From: Chloroflexota bacterium
GTDB lineage: Bacteria > Chloroflexota > Dehalococcoidia > JACPEP01
Assembly (NCBI GenBank): GCA_016183425.1
Contig: JACPEP010000013.1
Location: forward strand, 1-47,764
DNA length: 47,764 bases
Reading direction: 5' to 3'
Both the position numbers and the translations under genes were made by a program. A model generated the notes under the pieces. It saw only the letters and a list, made by a program, of their open reading frames with translations, ran no database searches and was not told the origin of the DNA. Shown here piece after piece: positions 18,665-27,390 of this stretch; the stretch's first letter is position 1; the number at the start of each line of letters is the position of its first letter.

Positions 18665-19783
18665 ATGAATTTGCACCTACTTCACACCCTGGGGACCTTA
18701 CCTTTTAGAACCGTGAGTTACCTCCCTGCGGTCTTGAGGGCTGAGGTCAGAGACCTATCCCCGTCCTATTTTGCACTGGTTATGGCGAGTGGGATTGTTT
18801 CCATCTCAGCCAATTTGTTAGGGATAGGGATTATTGATGTTGTTTTGTTCTGGTTGAATATTTTAGCCTACCCGACATTGTGGCTGTTGACCATTCTACG
18901 TTTTGCCTGGTACACGAGGGAATTCATCGGCGACATGACTGACCATCAGCGTGGCCCAGGTTTCTTCACGGAAGTGGCCGGCACGTGCGTTCTCGGAAGC
19001 CAGTTCATAATAATTTTCGGAAATTACCTGATGGCAACCCTCTTGTGGGTTCTGGGAATCTTTCTTTGGGTATCCTTGACTTACATCATTTTCACCAGCT
19101 TTGTCATCAAGGAGAACAAGCCTTCCCTTGCCGAAGGGATAACGGGGGGGTGGCTGCTTGCCGTCGTGGCCACACAGTCGATAGCAGTCCTTAGTGCACT
19201 TTTGGCCGCTCACTGGCAACAACCTTACCGACTCGAGGCAAACTTTTTGGCTCTGTCCATGTGGCTGTGGGGGGGCATGCTCTATATCTGGATGATTTCA
19301 CTCATCTTCTATCGCTATACCTTTTTCAAGTTTTTCCCCGGCGACCTTGCACCGCCTTATTGGATCAATATGGGTGCTATGGCTATCTCCACCCTCGCTG
19401 GAGCTGCGTTAATAGTGAACACCCCGGATGCCCCATTTCTGCGATCGCTGCTCCCTTTTCTCAAAGGCTTCACTGTTTTCTACTGGGCAACTGGCACGTG
19501 GTGGATCCCAATGCTGGGCATTTTAGCCATCTGGAGGCATCTTTACAAACGCTTTCCTCTGGCTTATGACCCCTTGTACTGGGGGGCAGTCTTTCCTCTG
19601 GGGATGTATACTGCTGCCACATTCCAAATGGCCCGAGCAATGGAGCTGGAATTCTTGGACGTTGTTCCGCGCTATTTCGTGTATGTGGCCCTGACGGTGT
19701 GGCTGATCACTTTTGCGGGGATGGTTCGCTCCTTGGTCAAAGGTCTAATCCAGGCGCAGCGCCGCCATCTCTTGTCCCCATGA
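18665..19783 (+). CDS. TehA/SLAC1-family (TDT) anion channel or transporter
   Basis: The 372-residue protein has about ten hydrophobic spans and the TDT-family opening LSPSYFALVMASGIVSI. The family contains TehA, the malate transporter Mae1, SsuE-type sulfite exporters and the plant nitrate/chloride channel SLAC1. It sits 10 bases after narK and overlaps the next transporter's reading frame region, so it belongs to the nitrate operon. That context favours a role in nitrate, nitrite or another small anion rather than tellurite resistance, but the sequence does not fix the substrate. ATG 18665 follows GAGGAA. Confidence 0.85.
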   Translation: MNLHLLHTLGTLPFRTVSYLPAVLRAEVRDLSPSYFALVMASGIVSISANLLGIGIIDVVLFWLNILAYPTLWLLTILRFAWYTREFIGDMTDHQRGPGFFTEVAGTCVLGSQFIIIFGNYLMATLLWVLGIFLWVSLTYIIFTSFVIKENKPSLAEGITGGWLLAVVATQSIAVLSALLAAHWQQPYRLEANFLALSMWLWGGMLYIWMISLIFYRYTFFKFFPGDLAPPYWINMGAMAISTLAGAALIVNTPDAPFLRSLLPFLKGFTVFYWATGTWWIPMLGILAIWRHLYKRFPLAYDPLYWGAVFPLGMYTAATFQMARAMELEFLDVVPRYFVYVALTVWLITFAGMVRSLVKGLIQAQRRHLLSP

Positions 19784-19797
19784 TAAGGGAAAAGAAT

Positions 19798-20853
19798 ATG
19801 GGGCGAAGATTCCACAATTATGCGCCCCTGGTAGAAACCATTGGCGACGCCAGTTCCGCCGCCGAAGCCAAGTGCCAGCTTAACGTCGGTCAAGGCATTG
19901 CTTTGGGAGTGGTAGCCGCAGCCTATCTGGCTCTCGCCACCACGTTGTCCTTGGCGGTGGGGGCTACTATTCAATCGCCCAGCGTCCAGAAGTTGCTCAT
20001 GGGGGCCGTATTCCCTGTGGGCCTCATCGCTGTGGTGGTGGCCGTCTCAGAGTTGTCCACGGGGAACTATCTGGTAACGCCTCTGGGGGCCATGACAGGC
20101 TGCATCCACTGGAAACACGTCCTTTATAACTGGGCCGTCAGCTACGTGGGAAATTTCCTGGGCGCCTTCCTGCTGGCGGTAGTTATAATCGACGGTGCCC
20201 ACGTACTTACGGGGGCTATGTGGGGTCAGCCATGGGTGGATTTGCTGACAAAGATGGTGACCCTCAAAGCGAGCCTTTCTCCCACTGAGGCTTTCTGGAG
20301 GGGCTTTCTTTGCATATGGTTGGTAGACCTGGCGGTATGGCAGGCCTATCGGGTTAAGGACTATACGGCACGATTCCTTCTTATATGGTTTCCTACCTTC
20401 ACCTTCTTTACCTTGAGTCTGGAGCACAGTGTAGTCAATATGTTTCTCTTTCCCGCCGCCATCTTCGCCGGCGCCGACATTTCGTGGCGGGCGTTTCTGT
20501 TGAACAACCTGACACCTGTTGTCCTGGGAAATGTAGTGGGGGGCCTGTTTGTGGTGGGCATGCTCTACTGGTTTTCGGCTGGTCTTCCTGTGGTAAGCTT
20601 GTCATTAGGAAATGGGAACCCCACTGGCTCCGGTGTCCATCACGTCCAGGGTTCTTATGGCCTTTTGGGAGCGAATCTATTCAAGGGGTTAACGGTGATC
20701 GCCGTCTTCTTTGCCCTTTTTCCGGGGGGCGCCGCTTTGGTGTCCCTGGTGATGCCACAGGGTCTGGGGGTTCTGGTACCTACTGCCGTCATACTTTACC
20801 TTGCAGTTGTAACTTACCTTGTTTCCCTTTCTGGGAGGAGGGGAGAGGGGTAG
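19798..20853 (+). CDS. Formate/nitrite-type channel (FocA/NirC family) with an extra C-terminal membrane segment
   Basis: The FNT core is clear: SELSTGNYLVTPLGAMTG and NWAVSYVGNFLGAF in the first half, and LEHSVVNMFLFPAAI (with the pore histidine of FNT channels) and NLTPVVLGNVVGGLF in the second. From ATG 19798 the product is 351 residues, longer than the 270-290 typical of the family; the surplus is a C-terminal stretch of about 85 residues with two further hydrophobic spans. ATG 19780 overlaps the upstream stop (ATGA) but lacks a ribosome site, whereas 19798 has AAGGGA nearby, so 19798 is preferred. In a nitrate cluster nitrite export or import is the most likely role. It converges on uvrA. 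Confidence 0.87.
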   Translation: MGRRFHNYAPLVETIGDASSAAEAKCQLNVGQGIALGVVAAAYLALATTLSLAVGATIQSPSVQKLLMGAVFPVGLIAVVVAVSELSTGNYLVTPLGAMTGCIHWKHVLYNWAVSYVGNFLGAFLLAVVIIDGAHVLTGAMWGQPWVDLLTKMVTLKASLSPTEAFWRGFLCIWLVDLAVWQAYRVKDYTARFLLIWFPTFTFFTLSLEHSVVNMFLFPAAIFAGADISWRAFLLNNLTPVVLGNVVGGLFVVGMLYWFSAGLPVVSLSLGNGNPTGSGVHHVQGSYGLLGANLFKGLTVIAVFFALFPGGAALVSLVMPQGLGVLVPTAVILYLAVVTYLVSLSGRRGEG

Positions 20854-20899
20854 TCCGGGTTGATACAGGTGTGGTTTAGCCACCCCGCTATCCCCGTCG

Positions 20900-23806
20900 T
20901 CATGCTGGCTCGCCGGAGGCCACCGGCATCGGTCTTGCCAGCACCCGCCGTAGCCACTGGCCGGTGAGGGAGTGCTCCACCTGGGCTAGCTCCTCTGGGG
21001 TGCCGGTGGCGATAACGTAGCCCCCTTTGTCCCCGGCCCCCGGCCCCAGGTCGATGATGTAGTCGGCGGCCTTGATGAGGTCCAGGTGATGCTCGATGAG
21101 GACGACGGTGTTGCCGGCATCCACCAGGCGCTGAAGAACCCGGAGCAGGGCGGCCACATCCTCGAAGGCAAGACCGGTGGTGGGCTCGTCCAGAATGTAC
21201 AGGGTGCGCCCGGTGGCGCGCCGTGATAGCTCCGTGGACAGTTTCACCCGCTGCGCCTCGCCACCGGAGAGGGTGGTGGCCGGTTGCCCGAGACGGATGT
21301 AGCCCAGACCCACATCGTAGAGGGTCTGGAGCTTCTGACGGATGGCGGGGAAGTGCTCAAAGAAGTCCAGGGCATCGGCCACCGTCATATCCAGCACGTC
21401 GGCGATGTTCTTATCCTTGAAGCGGATCTCCAGGGCCTCCCGATTGTAGCGTTTTCCTTTGCATACCTCGCAGGGAACGGTGACATCGGGAAGGAAGTGC
21501 ATCTCGATGTGGACGTAGCCCTCGCCATGGCAGGCCTCGCATCTGCCCCCTTTGACGTTGAAGGAGAAGCGCCCCGGCAGATAGCCCCGCACTCGGGCCT
21601 CAGGGAGGGCGCTGAAAAGCTCCCGTATGGGGGTGAAGGTGCCCGTGTAGGTGGCCGGATTGCTGCGGGGGGTGCGCCCAATGGGGGACTGATCTATGTT
21701 CACCACCTTGTCGATGTTTTCTGCCCCCAGGATGTCGTCGCAGTCGCCGGGGCGGTCTCGCGCTTGGTATAGCATTTGAGCCAGCTTCTTGTACAGGATC
21801 TCGTCGATGAGGGTGCTCTTGCCGCTGCCGGATACGCCGGTGATGCATACGAAAATCCCCAAGGGGATGGACACGGTGATGTTCTTCAGGTTGTTCTGCC
21901 GGGCGCCGACTACGGTCAGCTCCTTCCCCATGGGGGGGCGACGGTGCTGGGGCATGGGGATGACCTTTCTTCCCGCCAGGTAGTGGCCTGTTAGGGAATC
22001 CGGGCAGGCCATAATGTCATCCATGGTGCCCGTGGCCACGATGCGTCCCCCCTGCTCCCCCGCCCCAGGCCCCATATCGATGATGTGGTCGGCGGCTAGC
22101 ATCATGGCCTCATCGTGCTCTACTACGAGGATGGTGTTCCCCAGGTCCCGAAGCTTTTTCAGGGTCTGAATGAGGCGGAAGTTGTCCGCGGCGTGGAGCC
22201 CTACTGAGGGTTCGTCGCAGATATAGAGAACCCCCATGAGACCGCTGCCGATCTGGGTGGCGAGGCGGATGCGCTGCGCCTCGCCACCGGCGAGGGTGGC
22301 CGCCCCTCGGTCCAGGGTGAGGTAGTCCAGGCCGATGTCCACCAGGAAACCCAGGCGGGACGCCAGCTCCTTGATGATTTGTCGGGCGATGATAGACTCC
22401 CTTTGAGTCAGGGGAGAGGGCTGCTGGCCGTCTCCCTCGCCAGACAGCATTTTCACCCACTCCAGAGCCTCGGCCACGGAGAGAGCGGTCACATCTATGA
22501 TGTTCTTGTCCGCCACCGTCACCGCCAAAGACTCCGGTTTGAGGCGCTTGCCGTGACATGCCGGGCAGGGGTTGGATACCATGTAGCGCTCGATCTCCAT
22601 GCGCACATAGTCGGAGCTGGTTTCCCGATAGCGCCGCATTAGATTGGGGATAACGCCCTCAAAGGTAGTATCCCAGGAATAGTGGCCGTGACGGGTGTCT
22701 CCCCGCATGGTGACCACATCCCCTTTGGTACCGTAGAGAATGACCTTCAACTGGTCGGGGGTCAGATTCCTTACCGGCGTGTCCACGGAAAAGCCGTGGG
22801 TTTTGGCGACGGAGGAGAGGAGGCTGAAGTACCAGGGGCTGGACGTGGCATCCCTGACCCAGGGGCGAACGGCTCCCTCGGCCAGGGTTAGCTCCTTGTT
22901 GGGAATGGCCAGGTTGGGGTCTATCTCTAGCTGGGTACCCAAGCCGGTGCAGGTGGGGCACGCACCGTGGGGGGTGTTGAAGCTGAAGGTGCGGGGGGCG
23001 ATCTCTCCGACGCTGATGCCGCAGCGGTCGCAGGCGAAGTGCTCCGAAAAGAGAAGCTCCTCGCCGTCCACAACCGATGCCTGTACCACTCCCAGTCCCA
23101 GCTTGAGGGCGGTTTCCACGGAGTCCGTCACCTGGCGGCGCTGGCTATCAGCCTCTTCTCCCGCCAGCGTGCTTATGGCCAGCCGATCCACTATTACCTC
23201 AATGCTATGGCGGCGGTTCTTGTCTAGCTTCAGCTCCTCGGACACGTCGTAGATACGGCCGTCTACTCGCACGCGCACGTAGCCTGCCTTGCGTATGTCT
23301 TCCAGAACCCCCTGGTGTTCTCCCTTGCGGTCTCGGATAAGGGGGGCCAGGATCATAATGCGGCTTTCGGGGGGGAGCTCCAGGATGGAATCCACGATTT
23401 GCTGCACCGTTTGACGGGCGATTTCTCTCCCGCAGCGGGGGCAATGGGGGTGGCCCACTCGAGCGAAGAGGAGACGGAGGTAATCGTAGATCTCGGTTAT
23501 GGTACCCACAGTGGAGCGGGGATTGTGTCCCGCCCCTCTTTGGTCAATAGAGATGGCCGGGCTCAGACCGTCGATCTGATCCACATCCGGCTTTTCCATA
23601 CGCCCCAGGAATTGACGGGCGTAAGCAGATAGGGACTCTACATAACGTCGTTGTCCTTCCGCGTAAATGGTGTCGAAGGCCAAGGAGCTTTTCCCCGAGC
23701 CGGAGAGGCCGGTGATGACCACCAGCCTGTCTCGGGGAATGGTGACGTCGATGTTTTTTAAATTGTGCTCTCGGGCGCCGCGGACGACGATGGCGTCTTG
23801 AGGCAT
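20900..23806 (-). CDS. uvrA: Excinuclease ABC subunit A
   Basis: The 968-residue product is the damage-recognition ATPase of nucleotide excision repair. Both ABC modules are complete: Walker [13 protein letters not shown] and [13 protein letters not shown], signature motifs [16 protein letters not shown] and [15 protein letters not shown], and Walker [10 protein letters not shown]. Zinc-finger cysteines are visible in CDRCG...CPTCTG and in CEACHGEGY...CEVCKGKRY. The start is taken at ATG 23806 ([16 protein letters not shown]), the family's usual N-terminus; a GTG seven codons upstream has no ribosome site. It is divergent from mutL and convergent with the FNT gene. Confidence 0.97.
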   Translation of the reverse strand: MPQDAIVVRGAREHNLKNIDVTIPRDRLVVITGLSGSGKSSLAFDTIYAEGQRRYVESLSAYARQFLGRMEKPDVDQIDGLSPAISIDQRGAGHNPRSTVGTITEIYDYLRLLFARVGHPHCPRCGREIARQTVQQIVDSILELPPESRIMILAPLIRDRKGEHQGVLEDIRKAGYVRVRVDGRIYDVSEELKLDKNRRHSIEVIVDRLAISTLAGEEADSQRRQVTDSVETALKLGLGVVQASVVDGEELLFSEHFACDRCGISVGEIAPRTFSFNTPHGACPTCTGLGTQLEIDPNLAIPNKELTLAEGAVRPWVRDATSSPWYFSLLSSVAKTHGFSVDTPVRNLTPDQLKVILYGTKGDVVTMRGDTRHGHYSWDTTFEGVIPNLMRRYRETSSDYVRMEIERYMVSNPCPACHGKRLKPESLAVTVADKNIIDVTALSVAEALEWVKMLSGEGDGQQPSPLTQRESIIARQIIKELASRLGFLVDIGLDYLTLDRGAATLAGGEAQRIRLATQIGSGLMGVLYICDEPSVGLHAADNFRLIQTLKKLRDLGNTILVVEHDEAMMLAADHIIDMGPGAGEQGGRIVATGTMDDIMACPDSLTGHYLAGRKVIPMPQHRRPPMGKELTVVGARQNNLKNITVSIPLGIFVCITGVSGSGKSTLIDEILYKKLAQMLYQARDRPGDCDDILGAENIDKVVNIDQSPIGRTPRSNPATYTGTFTPIRELFSALPEARVRGYLPGRFSFNVKGGRCEACHGEGYVHIEMHFLPDVTVPCEVCKGKRYNREALEIRFKDKNIADVLDMTVADALDFFEHFPAIRQKLQTLYDVGLGYIRLGQPATTLSGGEAQRVKLSTELSRRATGRTLYILDEPTTGLAFEDVAALLRVLQRLVDAGNTVVLIEHHLDLIKAADYIIDLGPGAGDKGGYVIATGTPEELAQVEHSLTGQWLRRVLARPMPVASGEPA

Positions 23807-23913
23807 GATAATATTAGAACACCTCACTTTGAAGTTTGGTCAACCTTAAAGTTTAGCAAAGAATGCGAGGGGCGGCAAGGGTTCTAGGGCATCCCGAAAT
23901 CAGGATTCAATTC

Positions 23914-23968
23914 GTAGGTCGGGTTGGGAAACCCGATCTACACGGCCTGGCAGGTTGGGAAACCTGCC
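23914..23968. repeat. Two related hairpins in the uvrA-mutL spacer
   Basis: Two adjacent inverted repeats share the same GGGA loop and AGG(T)xGGTT-type stem: arms 23914-23925 and 23930-23941 (12 base pairs, one mismatch) and arms 23949-23956 and 23961-23968 (8 perfect pairs). Both stems carry an -GTT GGGA AAC- core, so they are copies of one REP-like element. A similar GTAGG...CCTAC palindrome lies at 47330-47358. Confidence 0.7.
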
Positions 23969-24124
23969 CTACAGGGGCTGTATTGACATCGCTCAACTAT
24001 GGGCAGGGCCTTGACAGGCCTGCGGTGGGGGGTAAAAATAGTCCATGCTGAGTTGTAAAGAGGGTTTCCCTCCCGCACTTTTTTCGGGAAAGAAAGGGGC
24101 TTTGAAAATGGCAGGGGGCGGAGT

Positions 24125-25840
24125 TTGAGGCCGCCTATCCGCGTCCTTCCCCAAGAGGTGGCATCGCAGATCGCCGCTGGCGAGGTAGTGGAGCGGCCCG
24201 CTTCCGTGGTGAAGGAGCTGGTAGAGAACGCTCTGGATGCGGGAGCAACCCAGGTCTCGGTGGAGGTGGTGGAGGGTGGCCGTCGGCTCATCCGGGTAGC
24301 CGACGACGGCTGTGGCATCCCTGAGGACGAGGTCGAGCTGGCTTTCCAGCGCCACGCCACCAGCAAAATCGCAGACACCTTTGATTTGGAGGCTATCGGC
24401 ACCCTGGGGTTTCGTGGGGAGGCCTTGCCCAGCATCGCCGCCGTGGCTCAGGTGACCATGGTCACCCGTACCCAAGACGCCGCCACCGGGACATACCTCC
24501 GTCTTGCCCCCGCCTCGGGCGGTAAGGTCGCCAGGGAACGAAGGGCCTGTTCCTCCGGTACCTCGGTGGCCGTAAGCGACCTTTTCCACCATGTACCGGC
24601 CCGTCTCAAGTTCCTCCGCTCTCCCACTACGGAGAATGGCCACATCGCCCACCTGGTGACTCAATTTGTTTTCGCCTATCCTCAAGTGCGTTTTACCCTC
24701 AAAGTGGACGGCCGTACCCTTATTCAATCTTCGGGCAGTGGCGATTTGCGGGAGGCGGTGGCGGCGGCATATCAGTGGGAGGTAGCTCAGAGTTTGCTGG
24801 CCATAGAGAAAGACCCGAGGCAGGAGGACTCCCGTCTTCCATCTGGGGTGGTCGTTTCGGGCCTGGTGAGTCCCCCCGCACTGAGCCGGGGCGGCCGCAG
24901 CTACATGAGTTTCTTCGTCAATGGGAGATGGGTTCAGAGCCGTATGCTGAGCTATGCCCTGGAGGAAGCTTACCAAGGTTTTCTCCTCTCTGGCAAGCAT
25001 CCTATAGCTATTCTTCTCATAGGGCTGCCTCATCGGGAGGTAGATGTGAATGTTCACCCCACTAAGGCCGAGGTGCGATTCGTCCACGAACGGGAGGTTT
25101 TCGGTGCCGTCAACGGCGCGGCGCGGCGTACCTTAGCCATACTGGCGCCGGTGCCTCAGATGACACGGGTCGCCGCCCCCGTGCCTTCGGGAGAAGGTCT
25201 GCCACTAGCTCTGGGTTCCGGGGAGGGTGTTTTGGTATCTCCGGTCATCTCTCCTCCGTCCTCTTCTCTCCCCGTCCTGCGGGTGCTAGGACAGGTGGCC
25301 AACACCTACATCATTGCCGAGGGGCCTCAAGGGATGTATCTTATCGACCAACACACGGCTCATGAGCGCGTTCTCTATCATAAGCTCAGGACTCAGCTTG
25401 CCGGGCGGGGGGTGGAGAGGCAGGGACTCCTGGAGCCTCTAACAGTGGAGGTCACCTCTCGCCAGGAGGAGCTTCTTCAAGTCCACGGCGAGCTTCTTTT
25501 TCAGTACGGCTTCGAAGTGGATCATTTTGGGGGACGCAACTATCTGGTGCGCTCTGTGCCCGCCCTTCTTTCTGTTAAAGGAGATACGGCTCAGGTTTTG
25601 CAAAGATTCCTGGATGAGCTGGCGGATGAAAAAGAGCCGGGCGATTGGGCTCAGAAAGTAGCCATCTCTCTGGCCTGCCACACCGCGGTGAGGGCGGGGG
25701 ATACCCTTACCCTATCTGAAATGCGAGCTCTTGTTCAGGATTTGGAAGCCACGGACCAGCCTCGAACTTGCCCCCACGGCCGTCCTACCATGATCTACCT
25801 CAGCCAGTCGCAGCTAGAGAGAGAGTTTGGACGGCGATAA
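24125..25840 (+). CDS. mutL: DNA mismatch repair protein MutL
   Basis: The 571-residue protein has the GHKL ATPase N-terminus (GEVVERPASVVKELVENA, DDGCGI, GTLGFRGEAL) and a C-terminal dimerisation/endonuclease domain with QGLLEP, SLACHTAVRAGD and CPHGRP motifs. The metal-binding endonuclease motif reads DQHTAHERVLYH where the family consensus is DQHA-x2-E-x4-E, so an Ala is Thr and the final Glu is His. The reading frame opens at TTG 24125 behind GGGGCGGAG, matching the family start (IRVLPQEVASQIAAGE); no ATG fits. A six-codon ATG frame at 24108 ends in a TGA that overlaps this TTG. mutS is not in the window. Confidence 0.95.
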   Translation: MRPPIRVLPQEVASQIAAGEVVERPASVVKELVENALDAGATQVSVEVVEGGRRLIRVADDGCGIPEDEVELAFQRHATSKIADTFDLEAIGTLGFRGEALPSIAAVAQVTMVTRTQDAATGTYLRLAPASGGKVARERRACSSGTSVAVSDLFHHVPARLKFLRSPTTENGHIAHLVTQFVFAYPQVRFTLKVDGRTLIQSSGSGDLREAVAAAYQWEVAQSLLAIEKDPRQEDSRLPSGVVVSGLVSPPALSRGGRSYMSFFVNGRWVQSRMLSYALEEAYQGFLLSGKHPIAILLIGLPHREVDVNVHPTKAEVRFVHEREVFGAVNGAARRTLAILAPVPQMTRVAAPVPSGEGLPLALGSGEGVLVSPVISPPSSSLPVLRVLGQVANTYIIAEGPQGMYLIDQHTAHERVLYHKLRTQLAGRGVERQGLLEPLTVEVTSRQEELLQVHGELLFQYGFEVDHFGGRNYLVRSVPALLSVKGDTAQVLQRFLDELADEKEPGDWAQKVAISLACHTAVRAGDTLTLSEMRALVQDLEATDQPRTCPHGRPTMIYLSQSQLEREFGRR

Positions 25841-25943
25841 CGATGGTGGCCTCGGCCTTCGTTGATGTTGAGCACTTCCGGGCGGGAGCTCCTGTTTCTT
25901 TCTCATGGGCAGCGACTTTAGTTACTGGGAATAGTCCGCTTTC

Positions 25944-27284
25944 TTAGCCCAGCCCCACCTCGGCCCTGGCTCTCATGCAGGTGTCGATGATGGCATGGAT
26001 GTACATTTTGGTGACGTTCACCATGCGCTGGATGTGGGACCATTCCCCCACGTGGTACGGTGGGCCGCCCTCAGCCACGCTGGGGGCGCCGGGCCCCAGT
26101 TGTGCGGTGGGGATGCCCCAGCGGCGCAGGACGTTGCAGTCGTTGGCGCCGGCGCTGCGGGTGCGATAGACGTGCTTCTGACCGCTGACGTGCTCATAGC
26201 CTCGGATGAGTGACTGAACGATCCAGTTGTCGGGGTCGGTACGGGAGGCAGGGTCGGAGAGGTACAGCTCGTATTCCACTTCCAGGCCCGGGTGCTTGGC
26301 CATTATTCCCTCCAGAGCCTGGGCGAACTCCCGCTCCACCTCCAGGGGCCGCTGCTCGGGAAGAGTGCGCACATCCACATAAAGGTTACAGATGCCAGGC
26401 ATCATCCCGGGCTTGAAGGGCCAGCCGGCCTCAATAGCGCCAATGGTCACGGTGGGGGCGAGCTGGTCTCGGGCGTGGCGCTGGGTGTACTCCCGTCCCC
26501 ACTGATCCAGGTCGATGGCTAGCTTGGACATTTCAACGATGGCATTTTTGGCCGTGGGCTCGGTTCCGGCCACTCCGGCATAGGTCATGCGTCCCTTGGC
26601 CTGAACCTTGAACCAACAGAGGCCGGTGCACTCGTAGCTTACCGGATGCCCCGGCTCCACGTTGATGGCGAAGTCGGCCTGGACGCCATGTTTGAGCATG
26701 AAATCACAGCCGATGCCCTCCCCCATAAAGTGGCGACCGGAATAGGAGTGGAGGGCCGCCTGGATCTGAACCTTCTGGATCTCACCGGAGACCAAGGTTA
26801 GAAGAACATCTCCCTTAAGAGGTGCCCCCGCCCGCTTTACGGCGTCCACCGCCATGACAGTGCAGGCGTCAGGGCCTTTCATATTCCGAGCCCCTAAGCC
26901 TTTGACCCAGCCGTCTTCCACCACAGCGTGGGGACGGAGGGCGGGGGGCAGGGGGCCGGTCATGGGATAGTCCTCCACCTCTACCCCCGTCCAGGAGGTG
27001 TCCAGGTGGCCATTGAACATTAGGGTAGGACCGCTACCGGAGCCTCGCAATCGACCAATGGCATTCCCTCGCCGCTCTGACATGTGCTGGTAAAAGGCCT
27101 CCAGTCCCAGTCCAGCTATATAGTCCACCATGAACCGGGCCAGGTCTTCCTCTTCTCCCGTGCGGCTAGGGATGTTGATCATGTTCACCAGGAGGTCCAC
27201 TAGCCGGTTTTGGTCAACCAGGCGATAGGCCTTTTCCAGGTAATGCTTTTGCTCTGCCGTCAGCTCAGTCAATCTAGTCCCCAT
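25944..27284 (-). CDS. M20-family peptidase/deacylase-like protein with altered metal site (copy 1)
   Basis: The fold is that of ArgE/DapE/carboxypeptidase G2: His93-x-Asp95 in NGHLDTS, an interrupting dimerisation domain, a later ligand in INVEPGH and a terminal His in PPYHVGEW. Two usual ligands differ: the bridging Asp of the DMKG motif is Asn134 (GARNMKGPDAC), and the DEE motif reads GEI (base Glu168 kept, second Glu replaced by Ile). The dimer-interface His (usually AHAG) is Tyr (TYAG). It may bind metal differently or be a non-hydrolytic relative. The start MGTRLTEL at 27284 aligns with the truncated duplicate; a longer frame begins at 27362. It is the last gene of a unit with the second M20 gene and a binding protein, suggesting peptide or N-acyl amino acid use. 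Confidence 0.82.
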   Translation of the reverse strand: MGTRLTELTAEQKHYLEKAYRLVDQNRLVDLLVNMINIPSRTGEEEDLARFMVDYIAGLGLEAFYQHMSERRGNAIGRLRGSGSGPTLMFNGHLDTSWTGVEVEDYPMTGPLPPALRPHAVVEDGWVKGLGARNMKGPDACTVMAVDAVKRAGAPLKGDVLLTLVSGEIQKVQIQAALHSYSGRHFMGEGIGCDFMLKHGVQADFAINVEPGHPVSYECTGLCWFKVQAKGRMTYAGVAGTEPTAKNAIVEMSKLAIDLDQWGREYTQRHARDQLAPTVTIGAIEAGWPFKPGMMPGICNLYVDVRTLPEQRPLEVEREFAQALEGIMAKHPGLEVEYELYLSDPASRTDPDNWIVQSLIRGYEHVSGQKHVYRTRSAGANDCNVLRRWGIPTAQLGPGAPSVAEGGPPYHVGEWSHIQRMVNVTKMYIHAIIDTCMRARAEVGLG

Positions 27285-27390
27285 CTCAGAGCTCTTTGCT
27301 ACGCGAACAACAGGTGGCAAATGTCTAGTTCTCTCGGTGTTGGCTTTCATCACCGATACCAAACTAGGTGATCAGAAATCAGCCTGTTTC

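Noticed and set aside
20854-20899. Bidirectional terminator between the FNT gene and uvrA
   Set aside because: GGTGTGG...CCACC can form only a short imperfect stem without T tracts.
23843-23856. The 13-base AACCTTAAAGTTT shared by the regions upstream of uvrA and of the CoA-transferase
   Set aside because: It occurs in opposite orientation relative to the two genes, is AT-rich and nearly self-complementary, and two sites are too few to call an operator.
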